From positions 1 through 64,000 of the forward strand of contig NZ_MKQR01000013.1 in the NCBI RefSeq assembly GCF_001940455.1: a DNA stretch of 64,000 nt. Reading direction: 5' to 3'. Below the pieces are notes generated by a model that worked only from the letters and a program-made list of their open reading frames with translations, was not told the DNA's origin and searched no databases. Source of the DNA: Actinokineospora bangkokensis. Its GTDB lineage: Bacteria; Actinomycetota; Actinomycetes; Mycobacteriales; Pseudonocardiaceae. Of the stretch, positions 18,260 through 27,055 are shown piece after piece. Each line of letters opens with the position of its first letter. Positions within the stretch are counted from its first letter, which is position 1. A program made the position numbers and the translations under genes.

Positions 18260-21200
18260 CGGGTGGCTCCTGCGGGGACGGCGACGATCCTGGCCCGCCG
18301 CGCGGGTGCGGCGGCGGGGGCGGCGGCGGCGCGCAGCCCGGTCGTCTGGCTGGCACCCGCCGGGGGGCGGGCCTGGGTGGTGAACGGGGCGGGCGGCGCG
18401 GCGGCCTCGGCGGCGCGGCGCAGGTCGTCGGCCTCGGTGAAGGTCAGCCGCCGCCCGGTGGCCCGGGCCGCGGTGAACCCGGCGCCCTGGGCGGGCTGGG
18501 CGGGCTGGGCGGGCTCGGTGTCCAGGGCGTAGGCGGTGTCGAGCAGGTCGAGCGGGCGGGCGGCGGTGGCGAAGCGGCCGCTGCCGGTGCGCCGGGTGGC
18601 GGCCAGCGCGGCGGGCCCGACGGCGGCGCGGGCGAGCAGCGACGGCGCCGCCTGCGCGCCCGGCACCCGCCGGGTGGCCGCGCGCAGGGTGGCGGGGGTG
18701 CTCGCGGCGGGGGCGTCCACGATCGTCTCGTCGAAGTCGTCCACCGGGGCCTCCACCAGCGCGCCGCGGTCGCGGGCGATGGCGGTGGCGCCCTGGGTGG
18801 TGCGCCCGGCCTGCAACGACTCGAACGACGGCCGCGACAGCCGCTCGTCGTCGGTGAGGTCGCGGAACTCCGCGGGCGCGAAGTGGTCGCGTGTCTCCAC
18901 TGTGGACAGCGTGCGGGTGGCGGAGGTGGGGGTGGTGCGGTAGCGCACCGAGGTGATGTCCACCCGCCGCGGCCCGGAGACCGGGGCCTGCCCGAACTTG
19001 TCCAGGGTGATGCCCAGCGGCGCGACCCGCTGGGTGACCGACACGGTGCCCAGCGGGTGCACCAGCAGCACACCGGCGGGCACCGGGATCTGCCGGACGG
19101 TGACCGGCGAGCGGCCGGTGCGCGGCAGCTGCGCGGTCCAGTTGCGCGGGTCGGCCAGCGCCGCCTCGACCCGCTCGACCACCACCACCGCGGGCGGCAG
19201 CTGCCGGGGCGGGGCGGAGGGGCCGAAGGTGCGGTCGAAGGAGATCTCGACGTCGAAGAACAGCACCTCGAACTTCGCCAGGCCGCGGGCGTGCCACGGC
19301 CGGGGCCCGGACAGGGCCAGCTCGGCGCGCACGGACATCAGCGACCTGGTGCCGCGCTTGACCGCGAGCATGCCCGCCACGTCCACCTCGAACCCGAACG
19401 GGTCGAAGCGCACCAGGGCGTCGAAGCCGAGCACGCCCTCGACGCTGAAGCCCAGCGCCGCCGCGTACAGCTCCAGCTTCGCGCCGAACTGGGCGGTGTT
19501 GGACGTCAGCGCCAGGTAGGCCTCCAGGCGCAGCCGCGGGTTGTCGCCGGTGAGCAGCGAGATGCCCAGGCGGCGCAGCGCGGGGAAGCCCGCGGGCGGC
19601 TGGAAGCGCGGGTGGAAGCCACCGGCCGACAGCGCGAACGACGGGGTGCCCGACCACTTCGCGCGCAGGGCGATGTCGCCGGTGAGCGGGAATGCCGCGA
19701 TCCGCGAGTCGCGCAGCGAGGCGTCCACGGCGGCCTCGCCCCGGTCGAAGTCGATCGTGCCGAGCACGTCGACGTTGACCACCACCACGGCCTGCTTCTC
19801 CGTCGGCAGCGCCATGTGCAGCTTGCCCAGCAGCGCCAGGCGCACCGGCGACGGCAGCTCCAGCAGCACCGCGACGTCGAGGGTCACCAGGGTGGGCGTG
19901 CCCCAGCCGATGCGGGCCATCGGCCCGACGACGTGCCTGCCGCGCACGGCCGGGAACACCCCGCCGAGGGTGGTGACCAGCTCCTTGGCCCGGCCCACCG
20001 GGTCCTCGGGGAACAGCACCGAGTCCAGCGACCCGGTGCGCAGCCCGGAGCGCAGCGCCTCGGTGTCGATCGACCGGTTGACGCCGATGAGCCCGCCCAC
20101 GCCGTTGAGGGTGAAGCCGAACCCCAGCTGCACCGGGGTGAACTTCGCCGAGACGATGAGCAGCAGCGAGAACCCGTCGGAACCGTCGGGCATCCTCGTG
20201 CTGAGGATGCCGACCGCCTGCAGGGCCAACGCCTTGAACTGCAACGCCACCGCGCCCGCGTACTGCCCGGCCCCGCGGTCGGCGAACAGGTAACCGCCCC
20301 CGGTGACGACCCCGGCGTCCACGGCGATCGCGACGCCCTTGGGCGGCTCGAAGGCGACGCCCGCGTCGATGGGCCCGAGGTTGCCGTCGCGGTTCGCCGC
20401 GGGCTTGAGGGTGCCCGCCAGGCCCACCTTCTCCACGGTGGCCTTGACCGGGCCGAGCGCGACGGCGGCGGTGCCGGTCACGGCGAGCCGGGCGCCGGTG
20501 GTGTCCGCGACCAGGGCCAACCCGATGTCGCGGACCTCCAGCGGCCCGAGCCGCACGTGCACGGGCAGCGTGGCGTCGAGCCCGGCCGAGCCCTCGAACC
20601 GCAGCCCGGAGCGGCGCGACCAGATGAGCCCGAGCGCGAACTCGGCGCGCAGCCCCTCGGCGGGCAGCACCTGCTTGAGGAACCCGTCGCCGTCGCCCGC
20701 CGCGATGACGATGGCGGCCTTGCGGGCCACCGCGCCGACCTCGACGTCGACCTGCTTCGCCGGGTCGGGTTCTGCCCCGTCGGGCGGGTCCAGCTCGGCG
20801 CCCACCCACACCCGCGGGTCGGCCACCTCCAGCCGGGTGCCGGTGGCGCTGCCCAGCCGCAGCGGGGCGGCGCCCTCGGCGCGGTGCAGCTCCACGCGCA
20901 GGGTGACGTGCCCGGAGTCGTCGGTGGCGAGGGTGACCCCGCCCGCGCCGATCGCCACGCCGGGGCCCGCGGCGCCGAGGTCGGCGGTCAGCGCCCAGTC
21001 GCCGAGCACCTGGTCGACGCGCACCGCGCCGCTGGGCACCAGCACGACGCCGAGCCCGCCGGTCTGCCCCGACCCCAGCGCGGCGGTGAGCTGGAGGTCG
21101 GCCTGCACCTCACCGGCGTCGAGGTGCTTGGCCAGGGTCAGCATGCGGTTGCCCAGGCGGACGCTCGTGGCGTCGAGCCCGCTGTCGGTGGTGTCGCCCA

Positions 21201-21879
21201 GGCCGACGAGGACGTCCACGCCCAGCGAGCGCAGCAGCGCGCCGAGCCTGGGCAGCAGCTTGGCCGCCACGGCGTCGGCGGTGGCCTCGGTGGACAGGTC
21301 GAGGCCGCCGTACTCGGCCTTGATCGCGCCCACCGGGTCGGTGAGCAGCTGCACCAGCCGCTCGGGGCGGATGGTCGAGCGGGCCCGCGGCAGCCGCACC
21401 GCGGCACCGTCGACGACGATGCCCGGCGTGGCGGGCAGGTCCGCGGCGGGCACGACCACGCCGAGCAGCACCAGGACGTTGTGCAGCACGACGTGGTGGC
21501 GCACCAGGTAGGAGATCACCAGGTGGTCCAGCACGTCCTGGGCGAGCGCCTGCGCGTCGAGGGCGGCCAGCGACCGCGGCAGCTGCCGCACCGCGCGGAA
21601 GGCCGCCGCGGCCGTGGCCAGCGCCCGGCCGAGGTCGTCGAGCGACTGCGGCGGGTGCTCGACCAGGTCGGTGATCCCGCCGACGGCGGTGGTGACGTCG
21701 GTGAGCCAGCCGGACAGGTCCGCGCCCGTGCCGGGCAGCGCGGTGGGGTCCCAGCCCAGCGCCTCCAGCAGCGCGTCGAGGTGCCACTGGTCGCCCGCGG
21801 CCAGCACCAGCGGGCGCAGCAGCGCCTCGACCTCGCGGACCAGCGCGGCCTGCGCGTTGCCGGGAACGGGTGCGCTCAT
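18256..21879 (-). CDS. DUF6603-like giant beta-rich protein, 1207 aa
   Basis: The first 150 residues are helical (AALVREVEALLRPLVLAAG). The rest is a long run of short alternating hydrophobic beta strands with Gly turns, for example GLALVADTTGARLAVTGTA, FGFTLNGVGGLIGVNRSIDT and LGFSVEGVLGFDALVRFDPFGFEV. This matches my memory of the DUF6603 family. It has no signal peptide or TM segment despite its hydrophobic strands, so a groove or solenoid shape is plausible. The last 200 residues are Ala/Arg-rich and probably disordered. AGGGGG precedes the ATG 31 bp after the upstream gene. No biochemical role is known to me. Confidence 0.78.
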   Translation of the reverse strand: MSAPVPGNAQAALVREVEALLRPLVLAAGDQWHLDALLEALGWDPTALPGTGADLSGWLTDVTTAVGGITDLVEHPPQSLDDLGRALATAAAAFRAVRQLPRSLAALDAQALAQDVLDHLVISYLVRHHVVLHNVLVLLGVVVPAADLPATPGIVVDGAAVRLPRARSTIRPERLVQLLTDPVGAIKAEYGGLDLSTEATADAVAAKLLPRLGALLRSLGVDVLVGLGDTTDSGLDATSVRLGNRMLTLAKHLDAGEVQADLQLTAALGSGQTGGLGVVLVPSGAVRVDQVLGDWALTADLGAAGPGVAIGAGGVTLATDDSGHVTLRVELHRAEGAAPLRLGSATGTRLEVADPRVWVGAELDPPDGAEPDPAKQVDVEVGAVARKAAIVIAAGDGDGFLKQVLPAEGLRAEFALGLIWSRRSGLRFEGSAGLDATLPVHVRLGPLEVRDIGLALVADTTGARLAVTGTAAVALGPVKATVEKVGLAGTLKPAANRDGNLGPIDAGVAFEPPKGVAIAVDAGVVTGGGYLFADRGAGQYAGAVALQFKALALQAVGILSTRMPDGSDGFSLLLIVSAKFTPVQLGFGFTLNGVGGLIGVNRSIDTEALRSGLRTGSLDSVLFPEDPVGRAKELVTTLGGVFPAVRGRHVVGPMARIGWGTPTLVTLDVAVLLELPSPVRLALLGKLHMALPTEKQAVVVVNVDVLGTIDFDRGEAAVDASLRDSRIAAFPLTGDIALRAKWSGTPSFALSAGGFHPRFQPPAGFPALRRLGISLLTGDNPRLRLEAYLALTSNTAQFGAKLELYAAALGFSVEGVLGFDALVRFDPFGFEVDVAGMLAVKRGTRSLMSVRAELALSGPRPWHARGLAKFEVLFFDVEISFDRTFGPSAPPRQLPPAVVVVERVEAALADPRNWTAQLPRTGRSPVTVRQIPVPAGVLLVHPLGTVSVTQRVAPLGITLDKFGQAPVSGPRRVDITSVRYRTTPTSATRTLSTVETRDHFAPAEFRDLTDDERLSRPSFESLQAGRTTQGATAIARDRGALVEAPVDDFDETIVDAPAASTPATLRAATRRVPGAQAAPSLLARAAVGPAALAATRRTGSGRFATAARPLDLLDTAYALDTEPAQPAQPAQGAGFTAARATGRRLTFTEADDLRRAAEAAAPPAPFTTQARPPAGASQTTGLRAAAAPAAAPARRARIVAVPAGATR

Positions 21880-21910
21880 CGGGTTCCCCCCTGCTCGGGT
21901 CGGTGCCCGC

Positions 21911-24900
21911 TCACGCGGGCAGCCCCTCGGTGTCGAGGGCGAAGGTGCGGGTGAGCAGCAGGGTGCGCTGCTCGGCGGGCAGGTCCCCCACGGGCAGCTT
22001 CCAGCCGGACCCGTTGGACATGGCGGGGGTGCCGCTCGCGGCGTACCAGGCGGGCCAGGCGCGGGCGATGCGCATGGAGTGCCCGGGGTCCTTCCACTGC
22101 CCGTGCGTGCCGTGGTTGGCCGGGTGCGGCGCGGGGTCGGCGGGCTGCTCGGGGTTCGGGTCGTCGGCGGTGGGCGGGACGGGGGGCAGCGCGGGGCCGG
22201 GGTCGATGAAGACGGCGTTGAGCGCGTCGATCAACCGCTTCTCGTGCTCCTGGCCCTGGTCGAAGCGCGGCTCACCGGCGGGGTCGGCCGGGTCCGGGGG
22301 CAGCTGCGCCCGCCACGTCGCCGGGTCCTTGCCCCAGGTGAGCAGCGGCGTGGACGCCTTGGCCTTGGACAGCACCGAGCGCATCTCCGAGCTGGCCACC
22401 GCACCCAGCTCGGAGTGGCCGTCGAGGACGAAGCCGGGGCCGTTGACGTGCAGGCGGTGGATCATCGCCGCGGTGGCCTCGGAGCGGAAGACGTCCCCGA
22501 TGGTGGCCCCGTCGACCAGGGTCGCCGCGGTGCCGGTGGCGGACTCCCAGCGGGTGCCGCGCACGTCGCGCAACCGCACCCTGGTCATGTCCCACTGCGC
22601 GCGGGTGAAGTCGTCCACCGTGCGCGCGGCCATGACGAACCGGTAGTGCCAGTGCCACATGCGGAAGAACTCCAGCTCGCCGTACTGGCCGTAGCTGCTG
22701 ATCCCGCTGCCGTTCGCGGCGGTGAACCCGTTGAGCGGCCGCGCGGTGCCGGTGCGGTCGAGCCGGGCGCCGCGGGCGGCGTACTTGCGCTGCCCGGGGT
22801 CCCAGGGCCGGGTCGAGCCCGCCGCCGCGGTCTTGCCGTCGCCCTGCCACACCCGGTCGGGGACGATCCCGGCGTGCCCGATGACCTTGTCGTAGGCCTG
22901 CGGGTAGCGGGCGCGCAGCAGGGCGAAGTAGGCCCACAGCTCGCCGTCGGCGACGTCCCACAGCTCCCGGGCCGGGCGGGTCGCGGACGCGGACTGCCAC
23001 TGCCGGGCACCGAGCGTCCAGTGGCACACGCCCATCGAGGCGAAGGCGTTGTCGTAGCAGTTGACCCCGTCGAAGAAGGCCAGCGCCTCCACCTCGGCCA
23101 CCGCGCGGATCACCTTGAACGTGGGCAGCCTGCCCGGGCCCAGCTCGGTGATCGCCTGCCCGGTGAACCGCTGCGGCAGCATCTCCGCCTCGGCCCAGCA
23201 CTCCTTGCGCCCCGGCTCGGTCACCGGTCCGTACAGCTTGGCCGCCGGGTCCGCGGAGCGGACGGGCAGGGTGATGGTGGTGAGGTGGCCGATGACGGTG
23301 CACTTCTCGCGCTCGGTGGTGTCGGCCTCCCGGCCCGCCGGGCGCACCCAGTGGTCGCCGAAGTCCCTGGCGTAGGCGCGCCTGCGGATGCCGTCGGGCA
23401 CCTCGCCCTTGGTCTCGTCCCAGATCCAGAGGTTGTCGGCCACCCGCGCGGGCCTGCCGTCGGCGGCGGCCAGGCGCTGCAACTGCTTCTTGGCCCCGGT
23501 GGACTGCACCAGGTCCCAGCCCTCCACCACGACCGGGCAGCGCCACAGGTTGACCTTCCAGCGGGCCAGCGCGGTGCGGGTGCCGGTGTCGACCTCGCCG
23601 CTGACGTGGCCGGTGAACCGCCGGGTCTCGTGCACCGAGGTCGACTCCAGCGCCGAGGCCCAGCCGTACCACTGCTGGTCGCCCGCGACGCTGGTGTCCA
23701 CCGGCAGCCAGGTCACCGCGTCGGTGACCTCGTGCGCCGCGGCACCGGTGCCCACCTGGCCGCGCTCGACGGTCCAGTCGGTACCGGCGACCTCGGTGAC
23801 CTTCAGCGTCTCGTAGCCCACCCGCACCATGAACGGCGCGGCCGGGAAGCCCGCGGCGGAGTCCACCTTGAGCACCAGGCCCGCGACGTCCAGCGCGACG
23901 CGCACCCGGGTGAACGCCGACCCGACCCGGGCGACCTTGCCGTACTTGGCGTAGGTCTGGAACTCCCGCACCGCCCACCGGGTCTTGCGGTCGTAGCGGC
24001 CGTTGCGGTCGACGAAGGTGAAGCCGAGCTCGAACAGGTCGCGCTGCAGGGCGAGCACGTCCTTGCGGTTCTCCGCGTCGCCCGCGTCCACGGTGCCCTC
24101 GACCAGGAGCCGGTCGTGGTAGAGCTTCGGCAGGGTCTCCACCGGCAGCGACGGGGCCTGGCCGACGTCGAGCGGGACGGCGAGGCGGGTCAGCGGCGCG
24201 CCGCCCGCCTGGTTGGGCGGGCGCCACCACAGGCTCTGCACCACGGACTTGGCGTCGCCGTCGCCCCAGGCGAAGGTCAGCTCCGCGAGGTTGTTGCGGC
24301 CCACCAACTGCTTGCCGTCGCCCCAGCGGGTCGCGAAGCCGAGGTGGTTGGTCGCGGCGTCGATGTACCAGCCCAGCGCCTTGGCGCGCTGCTTGGCGTC
24401 CTCGGGCGGGAAGGTGACCGCGGCGGGCGCGCCGGTGCGGGGGTTGAGCCGGTCGGGGTCCTCGTGGCGGTAGAAGTCCACCCGGTAGCGCCACTCCGGG
24501 TTCTTGGTCAGCGTGTGCTTGGCGGTGACGTCGGCGACGGCGGGGGTGGACGGCACCCGCCACTGGATCGTGCGGCCCTCCTGCGAGGGGTCCGGCGCGA
24601 ACCCGATGTCGAGCGGTTCGGACCGGTCGTTGGCCCACCCCACCCGCTCCACGGCGGGGATCGCCTTGGAGCGCTCGATGGTCCCGTTCTGGTGCAGGTA
24701 GACCGTCGCGCTGCTCTCCCCGCGCGCGCTGCCCGCGGTCAGCTGGGCCAGGACCCCGCGCACCGCACCGGTTCCGGGTCGCTGGAAGGCCGAGGACGCC
24801 TCGTAGGACAGCCGGGCGGCGAAGCCGTAGCCGACCTCACCGGAGAGCGCGATGACCCGGCGGCGGCGCACCTTGGGGTCGGCGTCGGTGCCCGCGCCCG

Positions 24901-26614
24901 CCGGTTCGGGCAGCGCCAGCAGCCGGGCCACCAGCGACTCGAACCCCGTGCGGAAGTTGCCCCAGCCCGAGGAGTCGGCGATCAGCGCGGTGGCCTCGGC
25001 GGGCATGTTCCGCAGCTCCGGGCGCGCGAACCCGCCCAGGAACGGGTGCCCCACCACGGGTTCGGCCGACACCAGCAGCGTCACCTTCTCCAGACCGGTG
25101 TCCGCGGCGGCGTCGACCATGTCCCGGAAGGGCAGGTCGCCGTAGACCAGGGCGGGCGGGGAGGTGGGGCCGGAGGGGAAGAACCGGCGGGTGTGGGTGT
25201 CGAGCACGACGGCCTGGTGCACCGGCCACTCGATGCGGTAGTGCCAGTTCAGCGCACCGTCGGCGCGCTCGATCGACCCGGCGAAGACCCGGGTGGGGAC
25301 CCCGGTGCGCAGCGCGATCTCCGCGGCGGGCGCGGCGGCGGTCGGGTCCGGTGTGGCCAGCGCGTCGAGCAGCTTGCGGCCCGGCTGGCCCGCGGCGAAC
25401 TGCGCGGGGGTGTTGCCCCAGGCCTGGAACACCGCGTGCGCGGCGAGGGAGTTGGCCAGCAATCGCTTGCCCAGCGGGGCGGCGACCTGCTCGGTGAGCA
25501 CCTCGCCGTCGTGGAACCAGTCGTCGGTGACCTCGTGGTCGCCCAGCGCGGTGTAGGTGGCGGTGTTGGCCAGCGCCCGGCGCACGGCCACCAACCCCTT
25601 GCGGAACTCCTCGACCCGCAGGGCGTCCTCGCGGAAGCGCGCGGCGGTCGCCTGCGCGGCGCTCGGGGTGGTGGTGCCCGCGGGCGTCGCGGGCACCTCC
25701 TGGCCCGCGGTGACCCCGAGCGCGGCGGCGACCTCGGGGTGGACGTCGGCGAGCCACTCGGTGCACTTGCCCTCGGGCCATAGCGCGTCGGACCACGTCA
25801 GCAGGTGCATGGCGGCGAACTCGGAGAACCGCAGCAGGTGGCTCGCGCCCTGGCGCGTGCGGGCGCGGGCCTTGTCCCGCACGAGGTCCTGGCGGTGCCC
25901 CGGGCGCAGGTCCGCGTCGGTGGCACCGGGCAGCGCCTCGGTGCGGCCCAGCAGCGCGGTCCCGCGCGTGGCGCACAGGTGCAGCAGGACGTCGGCCACA
26001 TCGTCGGCGTAGACCTGGTCGCCGGTCAGGAAGAGCTGCTGCGGGCGGCGGGCGGCGTCGGCGTGGTCCACCTTGAGCACGTCGTCGAGCAGCGACAGCG
26101 CGTCGGCGCCCTGGCCGTGCGGCTTGCGCCCGGAGGTGTGGAACAGGCGCAGCCGCGCCACCGCGTCCGGTGGGGTGGCGAACGAGGGCAGCGCCTTGTC
26201 CGCGGTGCCGTAGACCAAGCGGTCCCTGGCCTTCTGCGTGGTCGAGGCCACCACGCCGGGGGCCAGCAGGTGCTCGGCGGCGGTGGGCGGCACCGGGTCG
26301 GCCGCCGCGCCCTCGGCGAAGCGCACGCGGTAGCGGTGGATCGTGCCGGGCCTGAGCTGGGTCGTCCCCGCCGTGGTGGCGGTGATGGCCACCACGTGCA
26401 GGTTCGCGCCCAGGCTGGTGGTGACGGAGGTGCCCGACGCGACCGGGGTCTCACCGGTCTGCTCGGTGGCCTCCGCCAGCACCTCCAGGGTGGCCCGGCG
26501 CGCGGAGCGCAGTGCGAACCAGACCGTCGCGGACGTGCGGTCCACCCTGCGCACGACCGGTCCGGCGAGCACCAGCGGCAGGGTCGCCGGGTCCAGTGGG
26601 GGCAGTGGCGGCAC
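21911..26614 (-). CDS. PhoD-like/PG-binding/lysozyme-like chimera, 1567 aa
   Basis: First gene of the operon. The GTG at 26614 is preceded by GGAAGGGA. An N-terminal Ig-like strand region (VRRVDRTSATVWFALR) leads to a PhoD-type metallophosphoesterase domain with GDQVYADD at 198-205 and GDHEVTDDW at 358-366. The usual final SGDVH motif reads SGEVGYG (591-597), so one His ligand is missing. A peptidoglycan-binding repeat follows at about 848-893 (VLALQRDLFELGFTFVDRNG). Near 1165-1201 is a lysozyme-like motif (VEALAFFDGVNCYDNAF, then CHWTLG) with E1174 or E1176 as candidate acid. There is no signal peptide. It likely binds and perhaps cleaves cell wall. Confidence 0.8.
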   Translation of the reverse strand: MPPLPPLDPATLPLVLAGPVVRRVDRTSATVWFALRSARRATLEVLAEATEQTGETPVASGTSVTTSLGANLHVVAITATTAGTTQLRPGTIHRYRVRFAEGAAADPVPPTAAEHLLAPGVVASTTQKARDRLVYGTADKALPSFATPPDAVARLRLFHTSGRKPHGQGADALSLLDDVLKVDHADAARRPQQLFLTGDQVYADDVADVLLHLCATRGTALLGRTEALPGATDADLRPGHRQDLVRDKARARTRQGASHLLRFSEFAAMHLLTWSDALWPEGKCTEWLADVHPEVAAALGVTAGQEVPATPAGTTTPSAAQATAARFREDALRVEEFRKGLVAVRRALANTATYTALGDHEVTDDWFHDGEVLTEQVAAPLGKRLLANSLAAHAVFQAWGNTPAQFAAGQPGRKLLDALATPDPTAAAPAAEIALRTGVPTRVFAGSIERADGALNWHYRIEWPVHQAVVLDTHTRRFFPSGPTSPPALVYGDLPFRDMVDAAADTGLEKVTLLVSAEPVVGHPFLGGFARPELRNMPAEATALIADSSGWGNFRTGFESLVARLLALPEPAGAGTDADPKVRRRRVIALSGEVGYGFAARLSYEASSAFQRPGTGAVRGVLAQLTAGSARGESSATVYLHQNGTIERSKAIPAVERVGWANDRSEPLDIGFAPDPSQEGRTIQWRVPSTPAVADVTAKHTLTKNPEWRYRVDFYRHEDPDRLNPRTGAPAAVTFPPEDAKQRAKALGWYIDAATNHLGFATRWGDGKQLVGRNNLAELTFAWGDGDAKSVVQSLWWRPPNQAGGAPLTRLAVPLDVGQAPSLPVETLPKLYHDRLLVEGTVDAGDAENRKDVLALQRDLFELGFTFVDRNGRYDRKTRWAVREFQTYAKYGKVARVGSAFTRVRVALDVAGLVLKVDSAAGFPAAPFMVRVGYETLKVTEVAGTDWTVERGQVGTGAAAHEVTDAVTWLPVDTSVAGDQQWYGWASALESTSVHETRRFTGHVSGEVDTGTRTALARWKVNLWRCPVVVEGWDLVQSTGAKKQLQRLAAADGRPARVADNLWIWDETKGEVPDGIRRRAYARDFGDHWVRPAGREADTTEREKCTVIGHLTTITLPVRSADPAAKLYGPVTEPGRKECWAEAEMLPQRFTGQAITELGPGRLPTFKVIRAVAEVEALAFFDGVNCYDNAFASMGVCHWTLGARQWQSASATRPARELWDVADGELWAYFALLRARYPQAYDKVIGHAGIVPDRVWQGDGKTAAAGSTRPWDPGQRKYAARGARLDRTGTARPLNGFTAANGSGISSYGQYGELEFFRMWHWHYRFVMAARTVDDFTRAQWDMTRVRLRDVRGTRWESATGTAATLVDGATIGDVFRSEATAAMIHRLHVNGPGFVLDGHSELGAVASSEMRSVLSKAKASTPLLTWGKDPATWRAQLPPDPADPAGEPRFDQGQEHEKRLIDALNAVFIDPGPALPPVPPTADDPNPEQPADPAPHPANHGTHGQWKDPGHSMRIARAWPAWYAASGTPAMSNGSGWKLPVGDLPAEQRTLLLTRTFALDTEGLPA

Positions 26615-27055
26615 GGGTGGTCCCTTCCATCGCGGTCGACCGTTTCCGCGCAGGGCGAGGCCGAGGCGGTGTGGTGGGGTTGGCCCGGGGCGCCGGAAGA
26701 CCCGGCGGGCCAAGGGAAACCGACCGCGTCCACCTGCGCTTCTGAAGTGGACGGTCGTGTGCTGAACGGGTGTCGCGTCTTCCGGTCGCTTGTGTCGCCA
26801 CCGGACCGGGCTCGGTTACGGCCGTTACCCTCTCGTGATGCGATTACTCTCCGCGTTCCGCGTTTGCGCTGGTGATCACCCCGGCCGTCACCGAGCGCGA
26901 TGGGGGCGGGCGAACCGGCCCGAGCGGATGACCCACCCCCGGATCGGCCGAACCGACGACCCCGCCCCGCGGTGCGCCCCGCCCGGTTCGGCCGGTGGTC
27001 GCGCGCGCGGCTGGGCTAGTGTGCGGTGACGAGCGCGACGCGGGCTGGAGGACGG
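26615..27055. promoter_or_regulatory. Divergent intergenic region with imperfect operator
   Basis: This 441-bp region separates the giant operon (minus) from the SpoIIE gene (plus). It contains GGTTACGGCCGTTACC at 26814-26829, palindromic at 14 of 16 positions, and a perfect GGTGATCACC at 26871-26880. These lie in the least GC-rich part of the gap. TAGTGT at 27017-27022 is a good -10 box for the plus-strand gene, giving a start near 27029. I could not define the promoter of the minus-strand operon. Confidence 0.4.

Noticed and set aside
13190-18532. Plus-strand open frame of 1780 codons opposite the FG-GAP gene
   Set aside because: Same low-complexity Arg/Gly/His composition, no start context and no recognisable fold. 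It is a shadow of the minus-strand gene.
21614-25783. Plus-strand open frame of 1389 codons opposite the PhoD-like gene
   Set aside because: No domain, biased composition, and antisense to a protein with metallophosphoesterase and PG-binding motifs.
26871-26880. GGTGATCACC as a dedicated operator
   Set aside because: A 10-bp palindrome is expected by chance often enough. I mention it only as part of the intergenic region.
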